From: DASUPK01 sp963763955
GTDB taxonomy: Bacteria > Actinomycetota > Thermoleophilia > Solirubrobacterales > 70-9
Assembly: GCA_963763955.1 (NCBI GenBank)
Contig: CAVXQP010000016.1
Location: forward strand, 248,001-312,000
Direction of reading: 5' to 3'
DNA length: 64,000 nucleotides
Below, one piece after another: positions 43,255 through 52,071 of this stretch (position 1 is its first letter; the number at the start of each line of letters is the position of its first letter). The notes beneath the pieces are model-generated. The model was not told where the DNA came from, did no database searches, and was given only the letters and a program-made list of their open reading frames with translations. The translations under genes and the position numbers were made by a program.

Positions 43255-43400
43255 GGCGAGCCGCTCCTTCGACGTTGGATGTTCGCGGCCCCGGCGTCCT
43301 ATCGGCACGATGCTGCTCCGCCAGGAGCAACCCGTCTTGTGAGGATTCGAGGCTGGCGAATGAACTATCCAGAGATTAGCGCGGCCCTACCCTCTGCTTC

Positions 43401-44264
43401 ATGCCCGAGTTGCCGGAAGTGGAAATCACCGCGCGCAGGCTGAGCAGCGGACTCGAGGGCGCCGAGGTCGAATCGGCGCTGGCGGCCGGCGTCGCCACGC
43501 TGAAGACCTTCGAGCCCAGCCTCGACTCGCTGGCCGGCGCCCGGATCGAGGGCGTGAGGCGGATCGGCAAGATGCTCGCGGTCGACTTCGCCCCTGCAAA
43601 CGGCGCGGGCCTGCTCACCCTGCTGATCCACCTGATGTCGGCCGGGCGGCTACAGCTGTTCGACAAGCGGGCGTCGCTGCGCGATCGCCGCTCGCGCATC
43701 CTCGTGCGTATCGCCGACGGGCGTGAGCTGCGACTGCGCGAATTCGGCACCAAGCAATCGGCCTGGGCGAAGCTGCTTCCGCGCGACCAGGTCGCCGAGG
43801 ACGAGATGGTCGCGACGCTCGGGCCCGATGCCTGGCCCGCACCGCCGCTCGCTCGATTTGCCGAGCTGATCGACCAGCCGCGCCACCTCCACCCCCTGCT
43901 TCGGGACCAGCGCGTGATCGCGGGCATCGGCCGTTCGTGGGTCGACGAGATTCTCTGGGAGGCGAGGCTGTCGCCCTTCAAAAAGGGCTCCGAGCTCTGC
44001 GAGGAGGAGGTCAAGGCGCTCCATGACGCTCTGCCGATCCTCGGCAACGTGGTCAAGCACTACGAGGGCGTGATCGGAGAGAGCATTCCCGACAAGATGC
44101 CGATGCCCCTTCGGGTCCACCGCCGCGAGGGAGAGGCCTGTCCGCGCTGCGGAACCACCATCGAGGCCGTCTTCTTCGCCGAGCACCAGATGAACTACTG
44201 CCCGAAGGAGCAGACGGGCGGCCGGGTGTTGAAGGACAGACGCCTCTCGAAGCTGCTGAAGTAG
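43401..44264 (+). CDS. mutM: formamidopyrimidine-DNA glycosylase-type protein (Fpg/Nei family)
   Basis: The 287-residue base-excision repair enzyme has N-terminal catalytic Pro and Glu in MPELPEVEITARRL, then LIHLMSAGRLQLFD, the H2TH helices RVIAGIGRSWVDEILWEARL and a C-terminal zinc finger CPRCGTTIEAVFF...YCPKEQTGG. The canonical Fpg zinc finger reads GRxTxxCxxCQ; here the tail ends in QTGGRVLKDRRLSK, closer to actinobacterial Fpg-like paralogues. The exact lesion specificity is therefore uncertain. It starts 147 bases from the divergent nadA start. Confidence 0.88.
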   Translation: MPELPEVEITARRLSSGLEGAEVESALAAGVATLKTFEPSLDSLAGARIEGVRRIGKMLAVDFAPANGAGLLTLLIHLMSAGRLQLFDKRASLRDRRSRILVRIADGRELRLREFGTKQSAWAKLLPRDQVAEDEMVATLGPDAWPAPPLARFAELIDQPRHLHPLLRDQRVIAGIGRSWVDEILWEARLSPFKKGSELCEEEVKALHDALPILGNVVKHYEGVIGESIPDKMPMPLRVHRREGEACPRCGTTIEAVFFAEHQMNYCPKEQTGGRVLKDRRLSKLLK

Positions 44265-44403
44265 CGGAGCGCATGGCAACCTCGAGACAGGTCGAGGTCG
44301 TAGCGGACCTGCACATGCCGGGAGGAAGCAGCTCAGGGACCCCGCAGAGGACAATCCCTGAGACGAAGCCGGCAGCGTTTCGCGAGTGCGAAGTGGATTG
44401 CTT

Positions 44404-44745
44404 TCAGTCGGCCAGTACCCACAGCTCCTTGAATGGCAGCGTCAGGTGCCAGGTCGTGACGGCACCCTTCGGGAGTGACGCCATGTCGCCCTCCTTCAAG
44501 GTCAGCTCGGGACCTCCCTCGATCTCGATGCGCGCCTCTCCCTCGAGCACCAGCAGCACCTGCGTCGCCGGCAAGGTCCAGACCGGCGGGGTCGTGTCGG
44601 CATCCTCGGAGAAGCGGCTCAATCCGGCCCGCAGGGCGTCGGCCTCGAACAACACGTGCTCCTCGGCGCCACCGCCGATCTCCGGATCCGCTCGCCACTC
44701 CTCGGTCCCGACGTTGGACACGAACACCCCGGGATGCAGTTCCAT
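44404..44745 (-). CDS. small cupin protein
   Basis: The 113-residue single cupin has LPATQVLLVLEGEARIEIEG (strand pair of motif 1 without the usual HxH) and KEGDMASLPKGAVTTWHLTL (motif 2), ending FKELWVLAD. It belongs to the DUF861/EutQ-like cupin_3 group by pattern. It reads in the same direction as the two SnoaL-like genes upstream. No substrate can be named. Confidence 0.75.
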   Translation of the reverse strand: MELHPGVFVSNVGTEEWRADPEIGGGAEEHVLFEADALRAGLSRFSEDADTTPPVWTLPATQVLLVLEGEARIEIEGGPELTLKEGDMASLPKGAVTTWHLTLPFKELWVLAD

Positions 44746-44793
44746 CTCACCCTCCTCATCGATCGCTGCACCATCGTCCCACCGATCGAGAGC

Positions 44794-45309
44794 TCAGAGG
44801 CCGGTGAGCTGCCGCACAAGGCCGCGCCCGATCGTCCATGGGTGGCCCACCAGGGTCTGCAGGCGGCCGGTGAGGCTGAGCGGGTCGCGGGCGATGCCCA
44901 GCTGGCGCAGCACCGTCGCCTGATCGAAGTAGACGCGCTCGCAGATGAGCTTGTCGCCATCGAAGATGAAGATCGCGAGGATCGGCAGCTCGTACTCGCG
45001 GCCGGTCGGCGGCAGGTTGCGAAGCGGGCCCTCGTGGGTACCGCGGATGACCGCCTCGACGAGCACGGCGTCGTCGGCATGGTGGAGCGCCAGCAGCTCA
45101 TTGCGCTGGTCCGGGAAGGCCCGGCGGCTTTCCTCGAAATAGCGCTCCACCTCCTCGGTTCCGTCGTAGACATCCCCCGTGGCGATCAGCTCGTAGCGCG
45201 GGTGCTCGAAGGTGTCGAGGGTGGCGTCGAACTCGTGCCGGTTCTCCGAGTCCATGTGCTCGCGGACCAGATCCTCGCGCTTGCGCCTGAGCGGGGGATT
45301 GCGCGCCAC
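44794..45309 (-). CDS. SnoaL/NTF2-like ester-cyclase-fold protein, paralogue 1
   Basis: The 171-residue NTF2-fold protein has DFEHPRYE-type opening TFEHPRYELIATGDVYDG, then RRAFPDQRNELLALHHADDA, RGTHEGPLRNLPPTGR and LAIFIFDGDKLICERVYFDQ. This is the SnoaL-like polyketide cyclase/ester cyclase pattern with conserved His and Asp in the cavity. It is about 60 percent alike to the next gene at 45315, clearly a local tandem duplicate. The role is unknown. Confidence 0.8.
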   Translation of the reverse strand: MARNPPLRRKREDLVREHMDSENRHEFDATLDTFEHPRYELIATGDVYDGTEEVERYFEESRRAFPDQRNELLALHHADDAVLVEAVIRGTHEGPLRNLPPTGREYELPILAIFIFDGDKLICERVYFDQATVLRQLGIARDPLSLTGRLQTLVGHPWTIGRGLVRQLTGL

Positions 45310-45314
45310 CGCCG

Positions 45315-45830
45315 TTACCTCCCGATTACGCGCCGGACCAGGCCGCGGGAGATGGTCAGTGGGTGGCTGGCGGCCGTCTCGAGCCGGCCGCTGAGACTGG
45401 CGGGCTCGCGGGCGATGCCGAGCTGCTGCAGAACGGTGGAGGTGTCGTAGTAGACGCGCTCGCCGACCAGCGCGTCGCCCTCGAAGATGAAGATCGCCAG
45501 GAACCGCTGCTCGAAGCGGCGGCCGGTCGGCGGCAGTCCGCGGAGCGGCCCGGCGTGGGTCCCCCGTGCGATCGCCTCCATCAGGACGGCGTCGTCCGCA
45601 TTGTGGAGCGCGACGATCTCGATCTCCTGATCCGGGAAGGCGCGGTTGAGCTCCTCCCAGTGGGCCCGCACCTCCTCGGCGCCGTCGTAGACCTCGTCGG
45701 TGGCGACGTACTCGTAGCGGGGGTGCTGGAAGGTCGCCAGCGCCGCCTCGTGGTCAGCCGCGTTCTCGGCCTCGACGTGCTTGCGGACGAGCTCTTCCCG
45801 CCGGGTGGCGGCGGTCTCGAGGGTGGCCAT
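45315..45830 (-). CDS. SnoaL/NTF2-like ester-cyclase-fold protein, paralogue 2
   Basis: The 171-residue protein has the same architecture as the gene downstream: HPRYEYVATDEVYDGAEEVR, NRAFPDQEIEIVALHNADDA, RGTHAGPLRGLPPTGRRF, LAIFIFEGDALVGERVYYD. Five bases separate the two paralogues. It lies eight bases downstream of nadC, so it could ride on the nadC transcript. Cavity residues are conserved between copies while surface residues differ. Confidence 0.8.
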   Translation of the reverse strand: MATLETAATRREELVRKHVEAENAADHEAALATFQHPRYEYVATDEVYDGAEEVRAHWEELNRAFPDQEIEIVALHNADDAVLMEAIARGTHAGPLRGLPPTGRRFEQRFLAIFIFEGDALVGERVYYDTSTVLQQLGIAREPASLSGRLETAASHPLTISRGLVRRVIGR

Positions 45831-45838
45831 CCGGGCGA

Positions 45839-46690
45839 CTATATGTGCAGGATCATGCTCAGGTCCAGAGCCGGAGCAGAGTGCGTCAGCACCCCGACCG
45901 AGACGAAGTCGACGCCCGTGGCGGCCACCTCGGCCACGTTCTCGAGCGTGATCCCACCCGAGGCCTCGAGCTCGGGGCCGCCGTTCGCGGCTCGGGCCGT
46001 CGCGATAGCCTCCCGCAGCTCGGCCGGGCTCATGTTGTCGAGCAGCAGCCTGTTGGCTTCAGCGTCGGCGCCCTGGCGGACCTCATCGAGGTTTCGGCAT
46101 TCGACCTCGACCGGAAGGCCCGGCTGCGCCTCGCGCGCGCGGCGCACCGCCTCCCCCACCCCGCCGGCGAGCGCGGCATGGTTCTCCTTGATCAGGATCG
46201 CGTCATAGAGGCCCATCCGGTGGTTGGTCCCACCGCCGGCCGCCACCGCCGCCTTCTCCAGCACCCTCAGCCCCGGGGTCGTCTTGCGCGTGTCGAGGAC
46301 GCGGGCGCCCGTGCCCTGGATCTCGTTCACGAACCGCGCCGTGAGCGTTGCCACTCCCGAGAGATGACAAAGGAAGTTGAGCGCGGTCCGCTCTGCGGCG
46401 AGCAGCTCCCTGGCAGGACCCTCCGCGCGCGCCACCGCCGCGGGGACGCCATCTCGCCACTCGCCCTCCGCGGCGAGGGCCACGAGCCCGCCCGCCCCCG
46501 TCTGGCGAAAGACCTCGCCGGCGACATCCAGGCCGAAGACCACCCCGGGGGCCTTCTGGGTGATCGTGGCCCGCCCCAGGGCGTCCTCCGGGACGACCGC
46601 TTCGGCGGTCACGTCCCCCGAACCGAGGTCCTCGAGCAGCGCCCTGGCGACCAGATCGCGTGTGTCGCTGTCGATTTCCACGCCGCGCAC
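45839..46690 (-). CDS. nadC: nicotinate-nucleotide pyrophosphorylase NadC
   Basis: The 283-residue enzyme converts quinolinate and PRPP to nicotinate mononucleotide. Visible features are ALLEDLGSGDVTAEAVV, AERTALNFLCHLSGVATLTA, the PRPP-site RVLDTRKTTPGLRVLEKAAV, GGGTNHRMGLYDAILIKENH, VEVECRNLDEVRQGADAEAN, and the terminal LEASGGITLENVAEVAATGV. Length and all motifs are normal. It is divergent from the ECF sigma gene with a 39-base gap. Confidence 0.96.
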   Translation of the reverse strand: MRGVEIDSDTRDLVARALLEDLGSGDVTAEAVVPEDALGRATITQKAPGVVFGLDVAGEVFRQTGAGGLVALAAEGEWRDGVPAAVARAEGPARELLAAERTALNFLCHLSGVATLTARFVNEIQGTGARVLDTRKTTPGLRVLEKAAVAAGGGTNHRMGLYDAILIKENHAALAGGVGEAVRRAREAQPGLPVEVECRNLDEVRQGADAEANRLLLDNMSPAELREAIATARAANGGPELEASGGITLENVAEVAATGVDFVSVGVLTHSAPALDLSMILHI

Positions 46691-46729
46691 GATCTCACGA
46701 AAGCCCGGTGTGAGACGTTTTGTGGGCGA

Positions 46730-47230
46730 ATGTCAGATGAGTCCCTTCCACCTTTTCAGGCGCTGATGGATGAGCACGGCTCCGACGTGCTCGGGTTCCT
46801 GGTGGCGTCCGTCGGCCCCCACGATGCCGAGGACTGCTTCCAGGAGACCTTCATCGCCGCCCTGCGCGCCTACCCGCGCCTGGAGCACGCGCGCAACCTG
46901 CGCTCCTGGCTGCTCACGATCGCGCATCGCAAGGCGATCGACCACCACCGCGCCCGCGGGCGCCGGGCCGTCCCCGCCGGCAGCCCCGAGGAGGTGGCGG
47001 GAGGGAAACCGAGCTCCAACAGCCGTCCCGACACGATCGTCGGCGGCGGCGACCCCGAGCTGTGGACCGCGGTCAGCGGTCTCCCGCCCAAGCAGCGCAG
47101 CGCCGTCGTGCTGCGCTTCGCAACCGACATGTCCTACGCCGGCATCGCGCGCGCACTCGACTGCTCGGAGGACGCCGCGCGCCGCAGCGTCCACGAAGGA
47201 CTCCAGAAGCTGAGAGGTGAATTCGCGTGA
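46730..47230 (+). CDS. ECF-type RNA polymerase sigma factor coupled to ogt
   Basis: The 166-residue sigma factor starts at ATG 46730. Region 2 is VGPHDAEDCFQETFIAALRA, then RNLRSWLLTIAHRKAIDHHR. Region 4 is LPPKQRSAVVLRFATDMSYA, then GIARALDCSEDAARRSVHEG. No anti-sigma gene is adjacent; instead the stop overlaps the GTG of a DNA alkyltransferase gene (GTGA). That suggests a role in controlling the response to alkylation damage, by inference. Confidence 0.9.
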   Translation: MSDESLPPFQALMDEHGSDVLGFLVASVGPHDAEDCFQETFIAALRAYPRLEHARNLRSWLLTIAHRKAIDHHRARGRRAVPAGSPEEVAGGKPSSNSRPDTIVGGGDPELWTAVSGLPPKQRSAVVLRFATDMSYAGIARALDCSEDAARRSVHEGLQKLRGEFA

Positions 47231-47859
47231 ACCCGATGAGTGAGAAGAAGCTCGAGAAGCTGCTCCGCCAGGCGCCATCCGGCGGCGACCTCGATCGTGC
47301 GGTCCAGGGCGTGATCGCCCGCGCCGAGCGCGACGGACTGATCGACGTGGCCTATGCCACGGTCGACTCCCCCTTCGGCACGCTGCTGGTCGCACGAACC
47401 GAGCGCGGCGTCGTCCGGCTGGCGCTGCCCAAGCATCGCAGCGATCAGCGCTCCGAGGACGAGGTGCTCGAGGACCTGGCGAGGTTCGTCTCGCCCCGGG
47501 TGCTCGAGTCGCCCGCGCGGCTCGACGAGGAGCGCCGCGAGCTCGACGACTACTTCGAGGGCAAGCGTGATCACTTCGACGTGCCCGTCGACTGGAAGCT
47601 CACCCCGCCCGGATTCCGCAACCGCGCCCTGCACGCGGTCGCGCGGATCCCCTTCGGCGAGACCCGGACCTACGGCGAGATCGCCCAGCAGGCCGGCAAC
47701 CCGCGCGCCTTCCGCGCGGCCGGGACCGCCTGCGGCCGCAACCCGATCCCGCTGATCGTGCCTTGCCACCGCGTTGTACAGACCGGCGGCGGGATCGGCA
47801 ACTATGGCGGCGGCCCGGAGATGAAGCGGGCGCTGCTCGACCTCGAGGGCGCGATCTAG
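47227..47859 (+). CDS. ogt: methylated-DNA-protein cysteine methyltransferase
   Basis: The 210-residue DNA repair protein removes O6-alkylguanine by transfer to its own Cys. The active site is PLIVPCHRVVQTGGGIGNYG, preceded by FRNRALHAVARIPFGETRTY (helix-turn-helix and Arg finger). An N-terminal extension of about 45 residues (MSEKKLEKLLRQAPSGGDLD) precedes the usual domain and could contact the co-translated sigma factor, as an anti-sigma-like segment; nothing proves this. It is coupled to the sigma gene by a four-base overlap. Confidence 0.94.
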   Translation: MNPMSEKKLEKLLRQAPSGGDLDRAVQGVIARAERDGLIDVAYATVDSPFGTLLVARTERGVVRLALPKHRSDQRSEDEVLEDLARFVSPRVLESPARLDEERRELDDYFEGKRDHFDVPVDWKLTPPGFRNRALHAVARIPFGETRTYGEIAQQAGNPRAFRAAGTACGRNPIPLIVPCHRVVQTGGGIGNYGGGPEMKRALLDLEGAI

Positions 47860-47995
47860 CGCGGGAGTGTCCTGCTCCGGGTCGCCGGTAGCGACCAAAG
47901 GCAGGACGGTCTCAGAGAGGCCGTCAAGTCCAACTGTCTCGATTTCCGTCCACCCCTCGGACAGAATCCGACGCAGAAGTCGCCCGGAGGCGCGC

Positions 47996-49198
47996 TCACG
48001 CGGGGAAGACCGCCATCGTCGCCGTGAAGCCGTGCAGGAAGTTGCGGCCGCCGACGGGGCCGATCTCCCCGGCGCAGAAGAAGCCGGCGGTCGGGACACC
48101 GAGCGAGTCCTCGATCGCCGCCGCATCATGGTCAGGCACCTCGAACATGTGGGAGCCGCGGCCGTTGCAGGTGAAGAGCAGTGCTCCGGCGGCGCCATGA
48201 GAGCCGAGCGCCTGGGACTGGGCGCGCAGCGCCTCGCGTAGGTCCTCGTCGGCGGAGGCCGCGTCGCGCACCTGAAGGCGCACCGTCTGGCCGACCCGCA
48301 CGGGCTCGCCGATGGCAATCGCGCCCGACTCCCGATCGGCCCCGATGATCGGCCGGACCAGGAAATCCCCGCGCTCGTATTCGGGCCGGTTCTCGTCGAT
48401 CACCAGCCCCACGAGGACCCCCGCGGCAGCCAGCTCGCGCTCGTGGTCGGGCAGGGCCGAGATCACCTCCCCAAGCCGCTCCATCGCGGGCTTGCCGGCC
48501 AGCTGGCCGATCACGTTGGCCTCGGCGCTGGTGATGGTCATCTCCGGGCCCACCGGGCCGGCGCCCTGCGAAACGCAGGGCAGCACCTGCACCCCACGCA
48601 GGCGTACGGCCACCGCGCCATCGGAGTGGACCTCGCCGTCGCGGAGCAGGACGGCACCCCCGGCGAAGGAGGCGCTCGCCAGCCCGCCGAGCACCGGCAC
48701 GTGAGGCCGAGACCGGTCCACCGCGGCCAGCAGCTCCTCGGCGGGGAAGCTGAATGGGTCGCAGAGCGCGATCAGGGACTCGTCGCCCCCGGCCTCATCG
48801 GCGTTGGCCGGCTCCAAGAGCGACACGGGCAGCCCCAGCAGGCGGAAGCCCTGCGCGTCGCGCTCGGCCGTCAGGTGCATGGTCTCGAGCTCGGCCCCGG
48901 GCAGCGAGGCGGCCCAGACTGCGATGCCGGGCGTCTCCTCCAGCTCGTGCCCGCCGGCGACGGTGCCGCCGGCGCCACAGCCGATCACTGCCCGCGGCTC
49001 GAGGCGCTCGTGCACCTCGGAGAGCAGCCACTTCGCCATGGCGAGGTGATGACCGGAGGCGAAGACGACGGCCAGGTCGCAGGTCGGCTCGAGGCCGGCT
49101 CGGGCGCGGTCGGCGGCTTCCGCGGCCGCCTCGACCGTGTCGAAGCTCTCGGACGCGCCGACCGAGGTCCGCACCGTCGAGGTCTCCGCCGGGCCCAC
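47996..49198 (-). CDS. FIST-domain sensory protein
   Basis: The 400 residues from GTG 49198 contain FIST_N (LAVVFASGHHLAMAKWLLSE, VIGCGAGGTVAGGHELEETP, FLFGDPF-like LIALCDPFSFPAEELLAAVD, VLGGLASASFAGGAVLLRDG) and FIST_C (DFLVRPIIGADRESGAIAIG, LLFTCNGRGSHMFEVPDHD, GFFCAGEIGPVGGRNFLHGF). FIST proteins bind small ligands, probably amino acids, in signalling. It starts one base after the prfB stop and probably shares its transcript. Confidence 0.9.
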   Translation of the reverse strand: MGPAETSTVRTSVGASESFDTVEAAAEAADRARAGLEPTCDLAVVFASGHHLAMAKWLLSEVHERLEPRAVIGCGAGGTVAGGHELEETPGIAVWAASLPGAELETMHLTAERDAQGFRLLGLPVSLLEPANADEAGGDESLIALCDPFSFPAEELLAAVDRSRPHVPVLGGLASASFAGGAVLLRDGEVHSDGAVAVRLRGVQVLPCVSQGAGPVGPEMTITSAEANVIGQLAGKPAMERLGEVISALPDHERELAAAGVLVGLVIDENRPEYERGDFLVRPIIGADRESGAIAIGEPVRVGQTVRLQVRDAASADEDLREALRAQSQALGSHGAAGALLFTCNGRGSHMFEVPDHDAAAIEDSLGVPTAGFFCAGEIGPVGGRNFLHGFTATMAVFPA

Positions 49199-49199
49199 G

Positions 49200-50334
49200 C
49201 TAGCCGGAGGCCTCGGTCTTGGGGGAGTTCGCCGCCGCGAAGTTGAGGTACTCGCGAACGAACCCGTCGAGGTCGCCATCGAGCACGCGCTGGGTGTCAC
49301 CGACCTCGAAGCCGGTGCGGTGGTCCTTGACCCGTTGGTCGGGATGCAGGAAGTAGCTGCGGATCTGGGAGCCCCATTCCGCCGACTTCTGCTCGCCGCG
49401 CTCCCTGGCGAGCTCCTCGGCGCGTTCGAGCTCCCTGCGCTCGAGCAGCCGGGAACGCAGGATCTGCATCGCCGTGGAGCGGTTCTGGATCTGGGAGCGC
49501 TCGTTCTGGGACTGAGCGACGATCCCAGTCGGGACGTGGGTGATGCGGACGGCCGAGTCGGTCTTGTTGACGTGCTGGCCCCCTGCCCCCGAGGCCCGAT
49601 AGGTGTCGACCCGGATGTCTCCATCGTCGATCTCCACCTCGACGTCGTCCTCGACGAGGGGCGCGACGTCGACCTGGGCAAAGCTGGTGTGGCGGCGCGC
49701 CGAGGAATCGAATGGCGAGATCCGGATCAGCCGGTGGACGCCGCGCTCGGCGGCGAACAGCCCGTAGGCGTTCTCGCCCCGGGCCACGAACGTCGCGGAC
49801 TTCAGCCCGGCCTCCTCCCCCGGCGAGGCCTCCTTCATCTCGACCTTGAAGCCGCGCCGCTCGGCCCAGCGCAGGTACATGCGGACGAGCATCTCGGCCC
49901 AGTCTTGGGAATCCGTGCCGCCTGCGCCGGCGTTGACAGTGACGACGGCGTCGCCAGCGTCGAAGCGACCGGAGAAGAGCCGTTGCTCCTCCAGCTCGGC
50001 TAGGCGCCTCTCAACCGACTGGATCTGCCCGGCCAGCTCTGCGGCCATCTCGTCGTCCTCGGCCGCCAACTCCGCCAACTCGCCGAGGTCGTCGACGTCG
50101 CGGCTCAGGGACCGGAATCCGTCCAGCCGCCGGTGCGCCCGGGCGTGCTCCGCGGAGATCTCCGCCGCCTTCGCCTGGTCATCCCAGAACCCAGGCTTCT
50201 GCATCTCCCCTTCCAGCCGATCGATCTCGCGGCTCAGCGCGTCCGGGTCAAAGGTAATCCGAGAGCAGCTTCAGCTGCTCGCGGATCTCGGCGAGGCGCG
50301 CGGAGATTCCCTCCTTCTGGATCAATTCGGCCAT
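49200..50334 (-). CDS. prfB: peptide chain release factor 2, with programmed +1 frameshift
   Basis: The first frame from ATG 50334 reads MAELIQKEGISARLAEIREQ, then LKLLSDYL and an in-frame TGA at 50250-50248. The classic slippery context CTT-TGA-C is present, and the +1 frame continues DPDALSREIDRLEGEMQKPG without a break. Total length after frameshift is 377 residues, normal for RF2. Key motifs are the SPF anticodon-like tripeptide in RLIRISPFDSSARRHTSF and the GGQ in RASGAGGQHVNKTDSAVRIT. RF2 recognises UGA/UAA, so low RF2 raises frameshifting: autoregulation. A strong SD-like box before the site is not evident. It ends one base before the FIST gene. Confidence 0.96.
50248..50253 (-). promoter_or_regulatory. 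programmed +1 frameshift site of prfB
   Basis: Minus-strand TAC CTT TGA CCC: the ribosome slips from CTT to TTT at the slow UGA stop and continues with GAC. The same hexamer is used in Escherichia coli prfB. Confidence 0.92.
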
Positions 50335-50378
50335 GCCATAAGCGTAGTCGGGACTCGGCTCGCGGCGGGTGCCGTCGA

Positions 50379-51278
50379 CTACTCGGGGACGGTCGCGGTG
50401 ACGATCCAGGTCGAGGCGGGTCCAAGCACCAAGCCGTCGTCCTTTACGTAGTCCGCGAGGACGTCGCGGATATCCCGCTCGACCTTCGGACGCAGCCGGT
50501 CGACCTCCTCGGCCGGGCAGATCCGCAGCAGCTCGGCGGCGGGGCCCAACGCCATGTTGAAGGCGACCGCGTGATTGAGGTCGTTCCCGATCTTGATCGG
50601 GATATCGCAGCGCGTGAAGCTCGGCCGCTCAAATCCGGCGATCTGCAGCTGCTCGGAGACGGTGTCGGGGTTCGCCATCGAGAACGGGCCGGGACCACAG
50701 CGCACGTCCTCAGGCTCCTCAGGCTCCTCCAGGTACTGCTCGGTCGCCTGCTCGGCCCGGTGAAGCCACTCGTTGTCGAGCTTGCGCCGCCAGACGGCGC
50801 CGACCAGCCGGCCCCCGGGGCGAAGCGAGCCGCGGATGTTGCGCAGCGCCTGCACCGGATTGGCGAAGAACATCAACCCCATCCGCGAGAACGCGTAGTC
50901 GTATGGGCCTTGCAGGTCTCCGACCTGGACGTCGGCCGCGAAGAACTCGACGTTCTCCATGCCGGCCTCGGCTGCCTCCGCGATCGAGGCCCGGATGAAC
51001 GGCTCGGATACGTCGACTCCGACCGCCTGACCGTCCGGCCCAACCAGGCCCGCGAGCTGCTGCGTCGTGTCGCCGAAGCCGCACCCTATGTCGATCACGC
51101 GGTCCCCGGGTTCCGGCGGATAGAGCAGCATCGCGGCGTCGCCGTGCGCCCTCAGGCCCTCGACGATCAGGTCGCGGTACTCGACGAAGCGATCGAACAA
51201 GACCCCGCTCCAAGCCTCGGTCGCCTCCTCGTTCTCGGCAGCGACCTCGCCCGACCGGGGCACGGTGACCTTCTCCAC
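50379..51278 (-). CDS. SAM-dependent class I methyltransferase
   Basis: The 299-residue protein from GTG 51278 has motif I VIDIGCGFGDTTQQLAGLVG, acidic motif II GVDVSEPFIRASIAEA, motif post-I VEFFAADVQVGD and motif IV FSRMGLMFFANPVQALRNIR. It resembles UbiE/Coq5-like small-molecule methyltransferases, but no substrate domain is diagnostic. It lies 44 bases downstream of the prfB start in the same direction, so it may be part of that transcript. It is divergent from the M28 peptidase remnant. Confidence 0.85.
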   Translation of the reverse strand: MEKVTVPRSGEVAAENEEATEAWSGVLFDRFVEYRDLIVEGLRAHGDAAMLLYPPEPGDRVIDIGCGFGDTTQQLAGLVGPDGQAVGVDVSEPFIRASIAEAAEAGMENVEFFAADVQVGDLQGPYDYAFSRMGLMFFANPVQALRNIRGSLRPGGRLVGAVWRRKLDNEWLHRAEQATEQYLEEPEEPEDVRCGPGPFSMANPDTVSEQLQIAGFERPSFTRCDIPIKIGNDLNHAVAFNMALGPAAELLRICPAEEVDRLRPKVERDIRDVLADYVKDDGLVLGPASTWIVTATVPE

Positions 51279-51320
51279 GCGGCCATGGTACGAGATCCGC
51301 CCGCTGTTACACATCTTGGC

Positions 51321-52032
51321 GTGATCGGAACCTCCATCGCAGCGCTCGTCGTCACGGCGCTGCTCGGCACCTCATCGCCGGTCCAATCAGAGCCAACCAA
51401 TCCATACCGGGCGGCCGTACACCTCTCGGGGAAGATCGGCTCGCGGCCGGAGGGGAGCCGAAACGAGCGGAGGGCCCACGACTACGTGGCGGATCAGTTC
51501 CGGGCTGCCGGGCTCCAGGTGAACGTCAACCCGTTCCGGGTTCCCGGGCGGAAGGACTCCCGAGCTCGCCCATCTCAAGCCGGACTGCGACGTCTGGCTG
51601 GTGGCAACCGGCTCGGAGGAGCGCCAGGTGACTGGCCTGCCGTACCACGCCGGAGCTGCCGCTCTCGTCAAGCAGGTCAAGGACGAAGGACGCGCCCGCG
51701 ATCTGCGCGTCGCTCTCTCGATGGACGAGGTCGGCCTGGGCCGCCGCTTCTACCTCCGCTCACCCCAGCCGGCGATCCGCGCGACCGCTGAGGGCGAGAT
51801 TCTCGCCGCGGCTCGCCGCGCCGGCGTTACTGTCCGCTGGGCCGACGACTCCGGAACCGGCAACTCCGACCACCGCGAGTTCGAGCTGGCCGGCCTGCCC
51901 GGAGCCGTGCTCGAGGTCTGGAAGGGAATCTTCCCCTGCCACCACCTGGCCTGCGACCGGCCGCGGCTCCTGCAGAGGCCTGCGCTCAACCGGGCGCTGA
52001 GGATCGCGAAGGAAGTGGCGAAGGGCGGTTGA
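51321..52032 (+). pseudogene. M28-type aminopeptidase with its central metal-binding part lost
   Basis: The N-terminal part (from GTG 51321) has a signal anchor and SRPEGSRNERRAHDYVADQF, then RVPGRKDSR. The C-terminal part lies in another frame: ELAHLKPDCDVWLVATGSEE, then SMDEVGLGRRFYLRSPQPAI and SGTGNSDHREFELAGLPGAV. Normal M28 enzymes have about 70-90 residues between these parts, including the first His-Asp zinc ligands; these are absent. The junction reads gactCCCGAgctcgcc, and both sides can supply CCCGA, so microhomology deletion or collapse is possible. The frame is also shifted. It is inactive as written. Confidence 0.8.
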
Positions 52033-52071
52033 CGGGAATCTCGAGCGATTCCCCGGCCCAGAGCCAGGAAA

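Noticed and set aside
50248..50250. Treating the TGA in prfB as another sequencing error
   Set aside because: The exact CTT-TGA-C context and frame relation of the known RF2 frameshift site are present.
50133..51791. 552-codon plus-strand frame
   Set aside because: It runs antisense through prfB and the methyltransferase; only its last part overlaps the true M28 N-terminus.
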